A DNA stretch of 64,000 nucleotides from Pseudomonas protegens CHA0 (GCF_000397205.1 NC_021237.1:4217001-4281000); one strand, 5' to 3'. Positions 52,775-61,238 are shown, counted from the first letter of the stretch. The notes: a model not told the origin generated them from the letters alone. Numbers and translations: made by a program.

Positions 52775-52897
52775 GGCGACACTCCTGTTGGGGGAAACAT
52801 TTAGTGGCATGGATGATAACAGAGGCTCTGTAACTCGCGACGCAGAGAGTTTGACAGTGTGTTTCATTCGGGTATTATGGCGCCCGCAATGCGATCT

Positions 52898-52985
52898 GGA
52901 GGTGTGGCCGAGTGGTTTAAGGCAGCGGTCTTGAAAACCGCCGACTGTAACAGGTCCTAGAGTTCGAATCTCTACGCCTCCGCCA
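52898..52985 (+). tRNA. tRNA-Ser (anticodon UGA)
   Basis: 88 nt including encoded CCA. Acceptor GGAGGTG pairs with CGCCTCC; TGA anticodon at 52932-52934 in CTTGAAA; long variable arm; TTCGAATC in the T arm. It is the probable attachment site of the prophage on its right. Confidence 0.96.
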
Positions 52986-52998
52986 AATCTCAACGAGA

Positions 52999-53024
52999 AA
53001 GCCCTGATTTTTCAGGGCTTTTTT
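52999..53024 (+). terminator. Terminator after tRNA-Ser
   Basis: AAGCCCTGA, loop TTTT, TCAGGGCTT, then TTTT. Confidence 0.9.
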
Positions 53025-53060
53025 GTGTCTGGGGGATTTTCCAGGCGACGCTTCTTGAGC

Positions 53061-53098
53061 ATCGTTACAAAACTATTTGGTAATCGTTACAAAACTAT
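53061..53098 (+). repeat. Two 16-bp direct repeats, possible integrase arm sites
   Basis: ATCGTTACAAAACTAT at 53061-53076 and 53083-53098, period 22 bp, 75-115 bp beyond the tRNA end. Such spacing fits arm-type binding sites of a tyrosine recombinase in attL. Confidence 0.55.
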
Positions 53099-53139
53099 CC
53101 CTTCCCCGGCGTCCTGCCAAACAAAAACACCCCCAGTTG

Positions 53140-53433
53140 CTACTCAACGCGACACCACCACGATTGCGCATATAGAGCTCCGTCGACCTCCTCAACGCCA
53201 TTGATGTTCATTCCAAGCTGCGCCATGCCGTTGACCTTCGCATCGAGCAGCCGCGGGAACACGTCCGGCCCGGGATCGCTTTTGAATATCCAGGCCTGAA
53301 CACAAGGTCGTCCCAGCGCCTGACTGTGGCTCTCCAGGATATGGATGTCTCCTTTGACAGGCTGGATCTTGCTGAGCCTTTCTGAAGGTATTGCTGCGCC
53401 ACGCTCCCTGCGGCGAACGATAAGAAAATTCAT
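53140..53433 (-). CDS. Hypothetical protein divergent from SRAP gene (97 aa)
   Basis: 97 aa, MNFLIVRRRERGAAI at the start and a Trp-rich end (AQSWWCRVE). No signal or membrane helix. I do not recognise the family. Its promoter region is shared with the SRAP gene and contains a LexA box 20 bp before the ATG, so it should be part of the SOS response. The ribosome site is weak. Middle part (DIHILESHSQALGR, DVFPRLLDAKVNGM) is mixed alpha/beta. Confidence 0.6.
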   Translation of the reverse strand: MNFLIVRRRERGAAIPSERLSKIQPVKGDIHILESHSQALGRPCVQAWIFKSDPGPDVFPRLLDAKVNGMAQLGMNINGVEEVDGALYAQSWWCRVE

Positions 53434-53452
53434 GGGGGGATCACGCCAAAAA

Positions 53453-53468
53453 CTGTATATGCGAACAG
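53453..53468. promoter_or_regulatory. LexA (SOS) box
   Basis: CTGTATATGCGAACAG fits CTG-N10-CAG. It lies in the 113-bp divergent gap between the 97-aa gene and SRAP gene. It is the classic LexA1 type, unlike the GTAC-type LexA2 site at 9647. Confidence 0.82.
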
Positions 53469-53546
53469 TATTTCACCACTTGGCGTGCAATTCAGTTGAT
53501 GCCGACAGACGGAGCTATGCTTTCTCCTCGGCAGGGAGAAACGTCT

Positions 53547-54254
53547 ATGTGCGGACGACTTTCGCAATACCGCGGCATCCACGACTTCGTCGCAGCCCTG
53601 AGCATGCCCGGGGCCCTGATAAATAACGTCGGTGATCAGCCCCAGGGACGCTACAACGCGGCGCCGACGATGCAGCTCGCCCTCTTCCACGTCGCCGACG
53701 ACGTGTTACACGCTGACACCGTGCGCTGGGGTTGGCGGCCACACTGGGCCAAAGATCGCGCTGCACCGATCAATGCCCGCGTCGAGAAGGTCGCCCACGG
53801 GCCCTTCTTCCGCCAGATCTGGCCGCACCGGGCCATATGCCCAATCGACAACTGGTTTGAATGGGTGGACGAAGGCGGCCCGAAGAAGCAGCCCTACCTG
53901 ATCCGGCACCGTGACGGCTCGCCGATTCTCTGTGCCTCGATCGGACAGCTGCCCGACCCGGACCAGGGCGAGCACGACGGCTTTGTGATCATCACAGCCG
54001 ACAGCGCCGGCGGCATGGTCGATATTCACGACCGCCGGCCGGTGGTCCTGGCGCCGGACCTGGCCCGGGAATGGCTCGACCCGGCAACGCCCAAAGAGCG
54101 CGCCGAACAGATGGCCCTACACCAGGGAGAGGCCGCCGAAGCCTTCGAGTGGTTCAAAGTTAGCGCCGCCGTCGGCAATGTCAGGAATCACGGCGCGGAA
54201 CTGATCGATCCCATGACCAAGCCCGCCGGGGGCGATGTGGTGAACAACGGCTGA
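53547..54254 (+). CDS. yedK: SOS-response-associated peptidase (SRAP, YedK/HMCES)
   Basis: 235 aa. Met is followed directly by the catalytic Cys2 (MCGRLSQY); RYNAAPTMQL near 35 has the Asn, ICPIDNWFEWVD near 96 gives the Glu, and IHDRRPVVL near 160 gives His. SRAP proteins crosslink through Cys2 to abasic sites in single-stranded DNA and shield them. GGGAG 8 nt before ATG 53547 fixes the start. Its position next to a LexA box agrees with SOS control. In the prophage end it is probably cargo. Confidence 0.93.
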   Translation: MCGRLSQYRGIHDFVAALSMPGALINNVGDQPQGRYNAAPTMQLALFHVADDVLHADTVRWGWRPHWAKDRAAPINARVEKVAHGPFFRQIWPHRAICPIDNWFEWVDEGGPKKQPYLIRHRDGSPILCASIGQLPDPDQGEHDGFVIITADSAGGMVDIHDRRPVVLAPDLAREWLDPATPKERAEQMALHQGEAAEAFEWFKVSAAVGNVRNHGAELIDPMTKPAGGDVVNNG

Positions 54255-54827
54255 TCATTGACAGGCTGATACAGTCGCGACCAGAAGCGGCTCGTACCCG
54301 ATCCGCTGCCGGCGCTCGGCCAGCAACACTTTCATCTGAATCTCAAGCATTTCGTTCTCTAACACCCTACCAACCGAATAAAACTTCTTATTCCCACACT
54401 CTCAAGCCCCACAGTCTGTATAGCTAAAATTTCCGTTCCGACAGATAGCAATCTTCGTAATTGATTATTTTCTAGTGTTTATTTCATTGCTGGAGCAAAG
54501 CTTGGAGCCCGCCCACACTCATCAAACGAGCCCTCAACCTGAGAGATGCTCGCAATCTGCACCGCACTTCTATCGCGCAACTGAGACTATAAATTTCAAA
54601 AAAAAGAGATCAGCCTAGAACTAGAAACAATCGACAACTAGGCCAAACCCAACCAACCAGCAAGGAACGCTTCTTCTATGGAAGTTCCTAGACTGCGACA
54701 CTTCCATTACCACTGGCGACCAGATCAATAGCATTATCTCCACGCAGGAGAATATTAATCACGAGCGCTTAATACCTGCGACAGAAAATAACAACAACTC
54801 ATTCCAAAGCAACCGGAGAGCTATATC
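54255..54827. other. AT-rich gene-free stretch
   Basis: About 570 bp with clearly lower GC than the neighbouring core genes. I see no supported gene on either strand. The right part must hold the promoter of the aegerolysin-like gene. Base composition suggests recent acquisition together with that gene. Confidence 0.6.
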
Positions 54828-55241
54828 ATGGGCGCATCTGAAAAGTTTTATCTAAACATTGCCAATCAATCAAAAAGCAAAACACTAATTTTTAAAAATA
54901 TTCACTTTGACTGGGGGAGAGAGACAAGCCCCCCTATAGTTAAAGTCCCTCCCAAAAAAACAGTTCAAGTCTTAGTTGCTCAAGGCAGAGATAACACTTC
55001 CTCAGGCACAGAGGGTTATATTATTTACGAAATTGAAGGTCTTCCTGGCCGATGGGTAAAAGCATCATGGGATGTGCCTTGGAAATCAGGAGCTACAAAT
55101 ACATGCTCCCTTAGCACAAGCGATGACAACACCGAAGAAGACACTGATGGAACTATCCTTTGGGAAAACGAAACATCTTCAACCAGCAGTGGCACAAGCT
55201 TATCAGTAATAGTTAAATTTGGATTTGTAATAGAGCTATGA
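54828..55241 (+). CDS. Aegerolysin-like protein
   Basis: 137 aa, no signal peptide. The order of motifs fits aegerolysins: N-terminal beta strands with HFDWGRE near 27-33, QGRDNTSSGTEGYIIYEI near 52-69, where SSGTEG is diagnostic, and ASWDVPWKSGATNTC near 79-93, where most relatives have WDCPW. Length matches the family (about 130-140 aa). Aegerolysins bind specific membrane lipids and can form pores with a MACPF partner; bacterial members include RahU of P. aeruginosa and insect-active proteins. No MACPF gene is in view. The gene is AT-rich, has GGAG 9 nt upstream and reads against the phage late genes, so it is a cargo gene. Family call by eye. Confidence 0.72.
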   Translation: MGASEKFYLNIANQSKSKTLIFKNIHFDWGRETSPPIVKVPPKKTVQVLVAQGRDNTSSGTEGYIIYEIEGLPGRWVKASWDVPWKSGATNTCSLSTSDDNTEEDTDGTILWENETSSTSSGTSLSVIVKFGFVIEL

Positions 55242-55290
55242 GAGCGATACAAAAGCCACTTAAGTACCTTGTAAGCGTCATATAATTATT

Positions 55291-55318
55291 AGCCCGGCCC
55301 AGCGCCGGGCTTCTTGTT
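55291..55318 (+). terminator. Terminator after the aegerolysin-like gene
   Basis: AGCCCGGC/GCCGGGCT with a 5-nt loop, then TCTTGTT. It separates this gene from the convergent Rz gene. Confidence 0.75.
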
Positions 55319-55334
55319 CCTGCACGACATGGTC

Positions 55335-55835
55335 TCACTTCCTCAGGCCATCATAGGCCTGCTCACAAGTCACTCCCCTGCTCCGGATTTGATCAGCATC
55401 TGCTGCCAGCTGGCCCGCTCGGTCGTCAGCGCGCTTGAACAGCTCGGCAAGCACCAAGGCTGTGCGGGTTGCTGCCTGGCTTGCGGCGGCAGTGCAGGAA
55501 TTGCTGCTGGCCGAACGCTTGAGGCGCTCGGTGAGATCATCGACTGTCCGCTGCAGGCTCCCAGCAGCAGCGCGAGCAGTAACAGCGTCAGCGACCGCAC
55601 TATCGATTTTCCGTTGTCCATCCTGTACCGCCTTGTTGATTGAGTTCTGCCGATCCTGTTCTTTGTCGCGCTCTGCGCGCTCATCGATGGCCCAAGCCTG
55701 CTTATCGCCGGCGTCACGCGCATTCCAGCGCGCCTGCCACTCTGCGCTCTCGATCGACCGTCCGTGCTGATAGATCCCCCAGTAAGAGGCAAGTACCAGC
55801 ACCAGCAGGCCGCCACGTAACAGCCAGGCGCTCAC
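55335..55835 (-). CDS. Rz: Rz-like inner-membrane spanin
   Basis: 166 aa from GTG 55835, which overlaps the endolysin stop (GTGA). One N-terminal membrane helix (LLRGGLLVLVLASYWGIY) and a long Lys/Asp/Gln-rich periplasmic coiled coil are the features of Rz. A second reading frame inside encodes the lipoprotein Rz1. Together they fuse inner and outer membranes at lysis. Confidence 0.85.
   Translation of the reverse strand: MSAWLLRGGLLVLVLASYWGIYQHGRSIESAEWQARWNARDAGDKQAWAIDERAERDKEQDRQNSINKAVQDGQRKIDSAVADAVTARAAAGSLQRTVDDLTERLKRSASSNSCTAAASQAATRTALVLAELFKRADDRAGQLAADADQIRSRGVTCEQAYDGLRK
55370..55621 (-). CDS. Rz1: Rz1-like outer-membrane spanin lipoprotein (nested)
   Basis: 83 aa, lying wholly within Rz in another frame. 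It starts MDNGKSIVRSLTLLLLALLL and has the lipobox LLGAC, followed by a Pro-rich stretch (RPAAIPALPPQARQQPAQPW). This nested layout is classic for Rz/Rz1. Confidence 0.82.
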   Translation of the reverse strand: MDNGKSIVRSLTLLLLALLLGACSGQSMISPSASSVRPAAIPALPPQARQQPAQPWCLPSCSSALTTERASWQQMLIKSGAGE

Positions 55836-56458
55836 GCCAGCACCTTCAAAGCCAGCTCGTAGAGTGCTTTCCGTTCCACGGCACCATTTGGCACCCGGCC
55901 TGGCTGTCCGGTGTTGATGACACTGCCGATGTCCTGGATGCGGCCGGCGTCGGCCAGCTCGTTCAGGCCATGGGTTGACCACCACCAGGCTGCGGACTGG
56001 ACTGCCTGCTCTGGTTGCTCCAGCAGTTCGGGCTGGGCTTCAAGCGGCAGGCCCAGGCCACCGGCTGCAGCGCGATAGTTCGATCTGCCGGTGAGCTGGA
56101 TCAGACCCCGACCGCGAAACCGCCAGCCATCGCCGGAGGCCTCCGGGCCGTTACCCATTCGGCCGCCGTAAACGCGGTTGGCGATCTTCTCGGGCTGGCG
56201 AGCGCAGGCGGCAGCGGTCTGCGCGGTGAACCGGTTGGGCCAGGTTCGCACCAACGCCTCGGCACTGTAGTTCAGGTTTTCAACCAGGCGCCGCAGCTGA
56301 CCCGACTCATGCCCGATCTGGGCGATGAACGCAGCCTGTCGCACGCGGGAATCGACCTTGAAGCGGGCCATGGCGCGGTTGAGCGCAGGAACAAAAACGC
56401 CCGCGACTGGGCGGGCGTTCGGGAGGATCTGCAGCAGCTGCTGCTCGGTGAGTGGCAT
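55832..56458 (-). CDS. Phage endolysin, glycoside hydrolase family 19
   Basis: 208 aa from ATG 56458 (GGAG 8 nt upstream). FIAQIGHESGQLRRLVENLN near 43 holds the catalytic Glu, YGGRMGN near 95 and FRGRGLIQLTGRSNY near 113 are GH19 marks, and WWWSTHGLNELAD is typical of phage chitinase-like lysins. No signal peptide, so a holin is needed; none is visible in the window. It follows a terminator and precedes Rz. Confidence 0.92.
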   Translation of the reverse strand: MPLTEQQLLQILPNARPVAGVFVPALNRAMARFKVDSRVRQAAFIAQIGHESGQLRRLVENLNYSAEALVRTWPNRFTAQTAAACARQPEKIANRVYGGRMGNGPEASGDGWRFRGRGLIQLTGRSNYRAAAGGLGLPLEAQPELLEQPEQAVQSAAWWWSTHGLNELADAGRIQDIGSVINTGQPGRVPNGAVERKALYELALKVLA

Positions 56459-56476
56459 TGTGTTTTCTCCAGGCAA

Positions 56477-56499
56477 TAAAAAACCCGCGTATAGCGGGT
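56477..56499 (-). terminator. Terminator between tip-protein gene and endolysin gene
   Basis: On the minus strand ACCCGC/GCGGGT with a 5-nt loop, then TTTTTT. It lies inside the leftward late gene run. Confidence 0.8.
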
Positions 56500-56533
56500 G
56501 ATGGTGCATCAAGGGTATGTGTTGGTTAGCGAA

Positions 56534-57235
56534 TCAGTAACCGGTGACGTCGATGATTGTTACGCTGGCCTGAAACTGGGAGAAGTTGTACTCGGCGAAT
56601 CCCTGACCATCCCACGGGCGGTTGATGTTCGCCACGATTCCGCTCCTATGCTCCCAGGTGTTGTCGGTCGGCGTGATGATGAACGTCGACTTGACGTCCT
56701 CGATAACGATAGTGCCGTTTGGGCCTGTCCTCTGCTTCCTTGCTCCATACCCTCGCGTGTTCTGGATCAGAGCGCACTTTCGCCCAACTTGTATGCTGCC
56801 GGTGTTTGCTCCCGGAAGAGCTGAGCTGTTCAGAATCCGGATGTACTTGCGCAGCGAGTTGTAGACGGTCTCCCCGGTGTGCCTGTTCCGGATACGCATC
56901 CCGGGCTTGCCGCCCTCATCGCTGTTCGGCGTGCCGAAGATGTAGTAGTCAGCAAAGCCTTGGGGGGCGCCGGTATTGGTTACAGAAAAAATCCTGACGT
57001 ACTGCCCATTCATGACGTAAAAGGTTGGATTGTTGCCTCTGATCGCAACTATCTGCGGCGTGCTCGATTGAGGCATAGGGACGTCAGTGTATTTTATGTT
57101 GCCGAACTCGCCGCTGGTCGCCGGAACGACCCGGCCTTGACTCAGCAGGCAATGATTCCGGAATCGGCTATCAATCTGGATAGCCCTGTTTTGGTTCCTT
57201 ACCCTAAAACCAATCTCGCTCAAGAGACACCCCAC
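56534..57235 (-). CDS. Phage tail-tip/fibre-associated protein (233 aa)
   Basis: 233 aa. It begins MGCLLSEIGFRVRNQNRAIQ and is rich in Gly, Asn and beta-type sequence; no known domain recognised. The segment after the start resembles the start of the preceding gene's product (GFRVR...), as if one arose from the other. The ATG overlaps the stop of that gene by 16 nt. Position after J suggests a tip or fibre accessory protein. Confidence 0.65.
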   Translation of the reverse strand: MGCLLSEIGFRVRNQNRAIQIDSRFRNHCLLSQGRVVPATSGEFGNIKYTDVPMPQSSTPQIVAIRGNNPTFYVMNGQYVRIFSVTNTGAPQGFADYYIFGTPNSDEGGKPGMRIRNRHTGETVYNSLRKYIRILNSSALPGANTGSIQVGRKCALIQNTRGYGARKQRTGPNGTIVIEDVKSTFIITPTDNTWEHRSGIVANINRPWDGQGFAEYNFSQFQASVTIIDVTGY

Positions 57236-57513
57236 AAGATTTTTACGGAAGTCCGTGCGCCGTACACATTCGGAAAGCTCCAGGACAGCCTATTGCCGCT
57301 GATCGAGGGGATCGGCCGAACAAAGTTCGTCCAAAGGTTCGGCCGCGGGTCAATCACGACATAGAAAGGCTCGCCCAGCAGGAGGTTGTCGTCCGTGATC
57401 GCCCCATCTGCTGTCCCGCTATCCAGGACCCCGAGCTGTCGCGTCAGGCGATCGGTCACTTCTATGGTGACCTCCCCGGTAACCCTATCCCTGACCCTGA
57501 ACCCAAAGGTCAC
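57220..57513 (-). CDS. Small phage protein after gpJ (97 aa)
   Basis: 97 aa from GTG 57513, which overlaps the J stop (GTGA). FGFRVRDRVTGEVTIEVTDR is the start; the rest is beta-rich (LSWSFPNVYGARTSVKILWG). Such small proteins follow J in many Pseudomonas phages. Function unknown; likely a tip decoration. Confidence 0.65.
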   Translation of the reverse strand: MTFGFRVRDRVTGEVTIEVTDRLTRQLGVLDSGTADGAITDDNLLLGEPFYVVIDPRPNLWTNFVRPIPSISGNRLSWSFPNVYGARTSVKILWGVS

Positions 57514-60500
57514 GACAGAAGACCCAGTTCTACGACCTGGACGCCGGTCTCGGTATCGGTGAGATAGACGCCCCGATCCATGATCTGGAGCCTGTAGCCA
57601 ACTCCGTTTCCGTTGATATCAAGAGTGCCGTTTTTGTTCATTTTCCAGCCCCTTTGCCCTTCGATATAGCCATCTGACTCGATGTAGTCACCTATTTTTG
57701 CGTTTGTGATAGTGCCGTCTTGAATGAATGCAGTGTCGATATAGGCGGCATTGTTTTGAACAACAAATGGGTAATAGATCTCCGCAGCGTTCGGGTCGAC
57801 AATTGCAAATCGGCTTGCGGCGATCAGCACCTGGCTGGTGATGATCCCTTCGTTGTTCTCCACCCCGACACCGATGCCGGCCAGATAGGGCTTATTGTCC
57901 ACGGTGAGCTGCGTCTTGATCGAGTACATCGCAGCGAGCTCTGTCTTGACCTGTTCGATCTCAACCGACGCGCCACCGCCGGAGTCAATCTTCTCGAGCA
58001 GGTGCTGGCTCAACTGCGTCTCGGTGATCTGGTCGTTCAGGTACTCGAGGATCGGCCCGGCATCGGAGGACGACTGCCCGGTGACCGGCCCGCGGAAATC
58101 CCCTACGTTGCCGATGCGGTCCACCAGACGCGCCCAGAAGTAAAACCGAACCCCGGAAGCCAGGCCCATAATTGTCAGGTCTGTCTGCGGATAGGCGTAG
58201 TCTCCGAACTTGGTCGCCGTGGCCACCTGGTTGGTCTGGCTGTACCAGATTTCGGTGCGCTGCACGTCCGCGGTACTGAGCCCCGAGGGAATGCCCCAGG
58301 CCAACTTGATGCCGAACACGATCGACTCGGCGGTGAAGGACGACGGCACCGGCGGCGGCGTGGTCTTGCCGTTCAGCACGGTCTCGACTGAGGTCGCGAA
58401 CACCGACCCGATGTCGAGCGAGTTGATGGCCCGCACCTTGGCCACATACCGCCCCGCATAGATCCCGCTCACATCGATGGACGTGGTGCCCGTGCGACCA
58501 GCAAAGATCCAATCGCCGTCGTTCTTGCGCCAGTAGACCTCGTAGGCAATCGCCGCCTCGGGCTTCTCCCACTCGATGGTCATGACGCTGACCGCGCTGC
58601 CCTGGTCGACGAAGTGGTCATTGCTCAGCGTTACGTTCGCCGGCGGCCTCTGGACACTCGGCGGGATCACCGTCACCGGCGGCCGCTCGATGCGCGTGCC
58701 GTTGTCGATTGCGCCGTACTTGCTCGCGTTGTGGCGTACCGCGCTGATCGTGAACTTGATCTCGGAGTCGGAAAAGTCCTCAGCCACGGACATGACGCGA
58801 AACAGCTGCGTGGCCAGGGTTGGAGAGTCTATGGCCCACATCGAGTGCTGGGGCGGCAATTCATCCAGCTTCTTCTCCAGCACCACCTGCTGGACTTCAG
58901 CAGGAAACCCGGTGGTATCCATTGTCACGCGGCCGCTTGACCACTTGATCCCCTTGCGGTCCCAGGTCAGCGGATACCCGACCGATTTGATCTTGCGGGA
59001 GACAGCAGTGCCCGTGGGCATGATCACTGTGATGGTGTCGCCGGGGTATGCCTTCACGTCGGCATCCAGTACCAGGCTATCGAGCGTGGAAGAGCGCAGG
59101 CGCCCACCAATCCGGCGCCCTGCCCGATCATTGTCCGCGATGCGGATAATCTGCCCGGGGCGCGCCAGGGTGCCGTCCAGGCCCACGGAGAACCCCACGC
59201 TTTCGGTTTCCAGGCGGTTGGTCAGCAGCGCCCACTTGCCGATGCGCTGAGCTTGAGCCTGGGACGTGCAGCCGGTGGCGGTGATCTCGGTTTGCTGGAT
59301 GCCGTAGCGGGTGATGCCGGCCTGGTCGTCGACATACTCAACCTTTTGCCGGTAGAAGTCGGCCGGATCGTTCCAGCTCACCAGAGCCACGGTGTAGCGG
59401 GTCTTCTTCGCAGAGCCGAAATAGCCAAACTTGCCGTCGATCACGTTGGCATTCGAGTAGGTGTACACCGGGTCTTCCGGGATATCGGCAATGGCCATCA
59501 CCGAGCCAGCGGCCCAATAGGCCATTCCGCGAAAGGTGGTGGCCAGGTCTTGCAGCACGTCGAGAGCGTTCGACCTGGTCTGCAGGAACAGATTGCAGGT
59601 AAACCGCGGCTCCATGCCGCCCTTCCCGTCCGGGACCGACTGGTCGCAGTACTGGCCGATGCGGTACAGCTCCCACCGATCCACCTGGCCTTCGTTCAGC
59701 AGGTGGCCCAGGCCATAGCGGAAGTGCAGCAGCAGGTCGTAGAAGATCCAGGCCGGGTTGTCGGTCCAGGCCGTCTTGAACGAACCATCCCAGACGCCGG
59801 AGTACAGCCGGCTTTCTGGGTCGTAGTTGCTCGGCACCCGAATGATCCGGCCGCGCAGGTCGAAGGACCTGGTGGGGATCGACTGGAACTGGGAGGCATC
59901 GAATTGCAGGCCAACGACAGCGGAACCTGGATAACGCAGCTTGGCGTCGATGATCTCGGTGATGGCGTCGATGTTCGTGGTGTCAGCGATCACGCTGCTG
60001 GTGCTGTTCGGAGTTAGGCGCGTCACTCGGACCTGCCAGTTGCTGCTCGCCGGCGGCAAGTCCACCCGGTGGGAGCGCTCGTACTTGGTCGAGGTCTTGC
60101 CGCTGAACGCCGAGGCGAGCACCTGGACATAGGCCCCGCCGTCGGTGGAAACCTCGATCTTGTACTGCACGGTGTAGCCGTTGGTGTCGCCGTTGCTGGT
60201 GTTGGTCTGGGCCAGGCGCGGGGTAGACAAACGCACGCGCACGGCCGACAGCTGCAGGTTCTGCACAGCGCGAACCCAGGGCTGGCCATACTTCAGCTCA
60301 ACCCCTACCGCAATTTCACTTTCGACCGCCGGAAAGCCCGGGATATGCAGCTGATCCTGGCTGCCGGTGCGGGCGTCCAGGGTGACGCCGCTGAAATTAC
60401 GGGTGCCGTCGGCATTGGCCAGGGGCGTCTCGTCGAGGTAGACCGAGCGCTCGCCCGCGACCAGGCCCTGGATCTCGCCTTCGCTCACCAGGTCAAGGAT

Positions 60501-60599
60501 CCGCGCATACGCGGTACTTTGCAGGCTGTCGGGGGCCTCAACGGACGGCCGCGGCTTCGACTCGCCTCCTTTGCTGCCGGTGATGATCTGGTTGTTCAT
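57510..60599 (-). CDS. J: Tail tip attachment protein J (host specificity)
   Basis: 1029 aa, the length of lambda J. The N-terminus has ARILDLVSEGEIQGLV and SVYLDETPLANADGT, the Tip-J start. A central region (FGYFGSAKKTRYTVALVSWN) matches the hub part, and two fibronectin-III-like repeats lie about 650-850 (PPANVTLS, EVYWRKNDGDWIFAG). The C-terminal 150 residues vary most among phages and should bind the receptor; it has DUF1983-like AFIQDGTITNAKIGDYIES. A terminator precedes the start. Confidence 0.94.
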   Translation of the reverse strand: MNNQIITGSKGGESKPRPSVEAPDSLQSTAYARILDLVSEGEIQGLVAGERSVYLDETPLANADGTRNFSGVTLDARTGSQDQLHIPGFPAVESEIAVGVELKYGQPWVRAVQNLQLSAVRVRLSTPRLAQTNTSNGDTNGYTVQYKIEVSTDGGAYVQVLASAFSGKTSTKYERSHRVDLPPASSNWQVRVTRLTPNSTSSVIADTTNIDAITEIIDAKLRYPGSAVVGLQFDASQFQSIPTRSFDLRGRIIRVPSNYDPESRLYSGVWDGSFKTAWTDNPAWIFYDLLLHFRYGLGHLLNEGQVDRWELYRIGQYCDQSVPDGKGGMEPRFTCNLFLQTRSNALDVLQDLATTFRGMAYWAAGSVMAIADIPEDPVYTYSNANVIDGKFGYFGSAKKTRYTVALVSWNDPADFYRQKVEYVDDQAGITRYGIQQTEITATGCTSQAQAQRIGKWALLTNRLETESVGFSVGLDGTLARPGQIIRIADNDRAGRRIGGRLRSSTLDSLVLDADVKAYPGDTITVIMPTGTAVSRKIKSVGYPLTWDRKGIKWSSGRVTMDTTGFPAEVQQVVLEKKLDELPPQHSMWAIDSPTLATQLFRVMSVAEDFSDSEIKFTISAVRHNASKYGAIDNGTRIERPPVTVIPPSVQRPPANVTLSNDHFVDQGSAVSVMTIEWEKPEAAIAYEVYWRKNDGDWIFAGRTGTTSIDVSGIYAGRYVAKVRAINSLDIGSVFATSVETVLNGKTTPPPVPSSFTAESIVFGIKLAWGIPSGLSTADVQRTEIWYSQTNQVATATKFGDYAYPQTDLTIMGLASGVRFYFWARLVDRIGNVGDFRGPVTGQSSSDAGPILEYLNDQITETQLSQHLLEKIDSGGGASVEIEQVKTELAAMYSIKTQLTVDNKPYLAGIGVGVENNEGIITSQVLIAASRFAIVDPNAAEIYYPFVVQNNAAYIDTAFIQDGTITNAKIGDYIESDGYIEGQRGWKMNKNGTLDINGNGVGYRLQIMDRGVYLTDTETGVQVVELGLLS

Positions 60600-60614
60600 G
60601 GCTTTCCTTCAGAC

Positions 60615-60640
60615 AAAAAAATACCCGCACTCGGCGGGCC
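60615..60640 (-). terminator. Terminator between gpI and gpJ genes
   Basis: On the minus strand a CCCGC-type stem with loop is followed by a run of T (ATTTTTTT). Confidence 0.75.
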
Positions 60641-60656
60641 TGGTGGCGGGTTCGGT

Positions 60657-61235
60657 TTACATCTGGTCTTCGGAGTAGATCCCGGCGCTGATCACCGCGC
60701 TGCCGACGATCATCCGGCCGTAGAGCAGCGGGACAGGGTTGCCCTGGACGCTGGTGTTTACGGCGCCGTTGAAGCTGTAGCTGGGCCGGTTGTTGGGGGT
60801 GTCTTGGGTGCCCAGGCCTTTTGCTTGGGGGCTGAGCATCTGGATCACGCCGCCGGCCAGCATCGCGATGCCTGCAGGTAGAAGAGGCGAATAAACCAAG
60901 CCAACCACAACGAGCACTGCACCGACGATTGTTTGCAGCAGGCCGGCTCGCTTTGACCCAGCGATCACCGGGACGATCCGGATCACATTCCGACCGGTTG
61001 GCTTCCCGAGATCATCCTGAGAAACATTCTCCCGGCCATTGAAGACCGCATAGCGCAGCCCCTTGCGGGAGCTTTCAGCCATGTGTTTCTCGAATCCTGG
61101 GAACTGCTTGAAATACCCTATGATGTCCCGCCACCCGCCGCGGGTAATCATTCTGTGTCGGCGGCCAAATAGCCTTGCCAGGGAGCCGGACAGCATCACT
61201 GTCTGCATTTTCTCAACTGATTGAGCCATTGCCAT
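60657..61235 (-). CDS. I: Tail assembly protein I
   Basis: 192 aa. A small ubiquitin-like N-terminal half (VMLSGSLARLFGRRHRM) leads to a hydrophobic Gly/Ala segment (AGLLQTIVGAVLVVVGLVYS) and the tail NRPSYSFNGAVNTSVQGNPVPLLYGRM-like ending, which is diagnostic for gpI. It is cut and does not stay in the lambda tail. It begins 3 nt after K. Confidence 0.9.
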   Translation of the reverse strand: MAMAQSVEKMQTVMLSGSLARLFGRRHRMITRGGWRDIIGYFKQFPGFEKHMAESSRKGLRYAVFNGRENVSQDDLGKPTGRNVIRIVPVIAGSKRAGLLQTIVGAVLVVVGLVYSPLLPAGIAMLAGGVIQMLSPQAKGLGTQDTPNNRPSYSFNGAVNTSVQGNPVPLLYGRMIVGSAVISAGIYSEDQM

Positions 61236-61238
61236 TCC

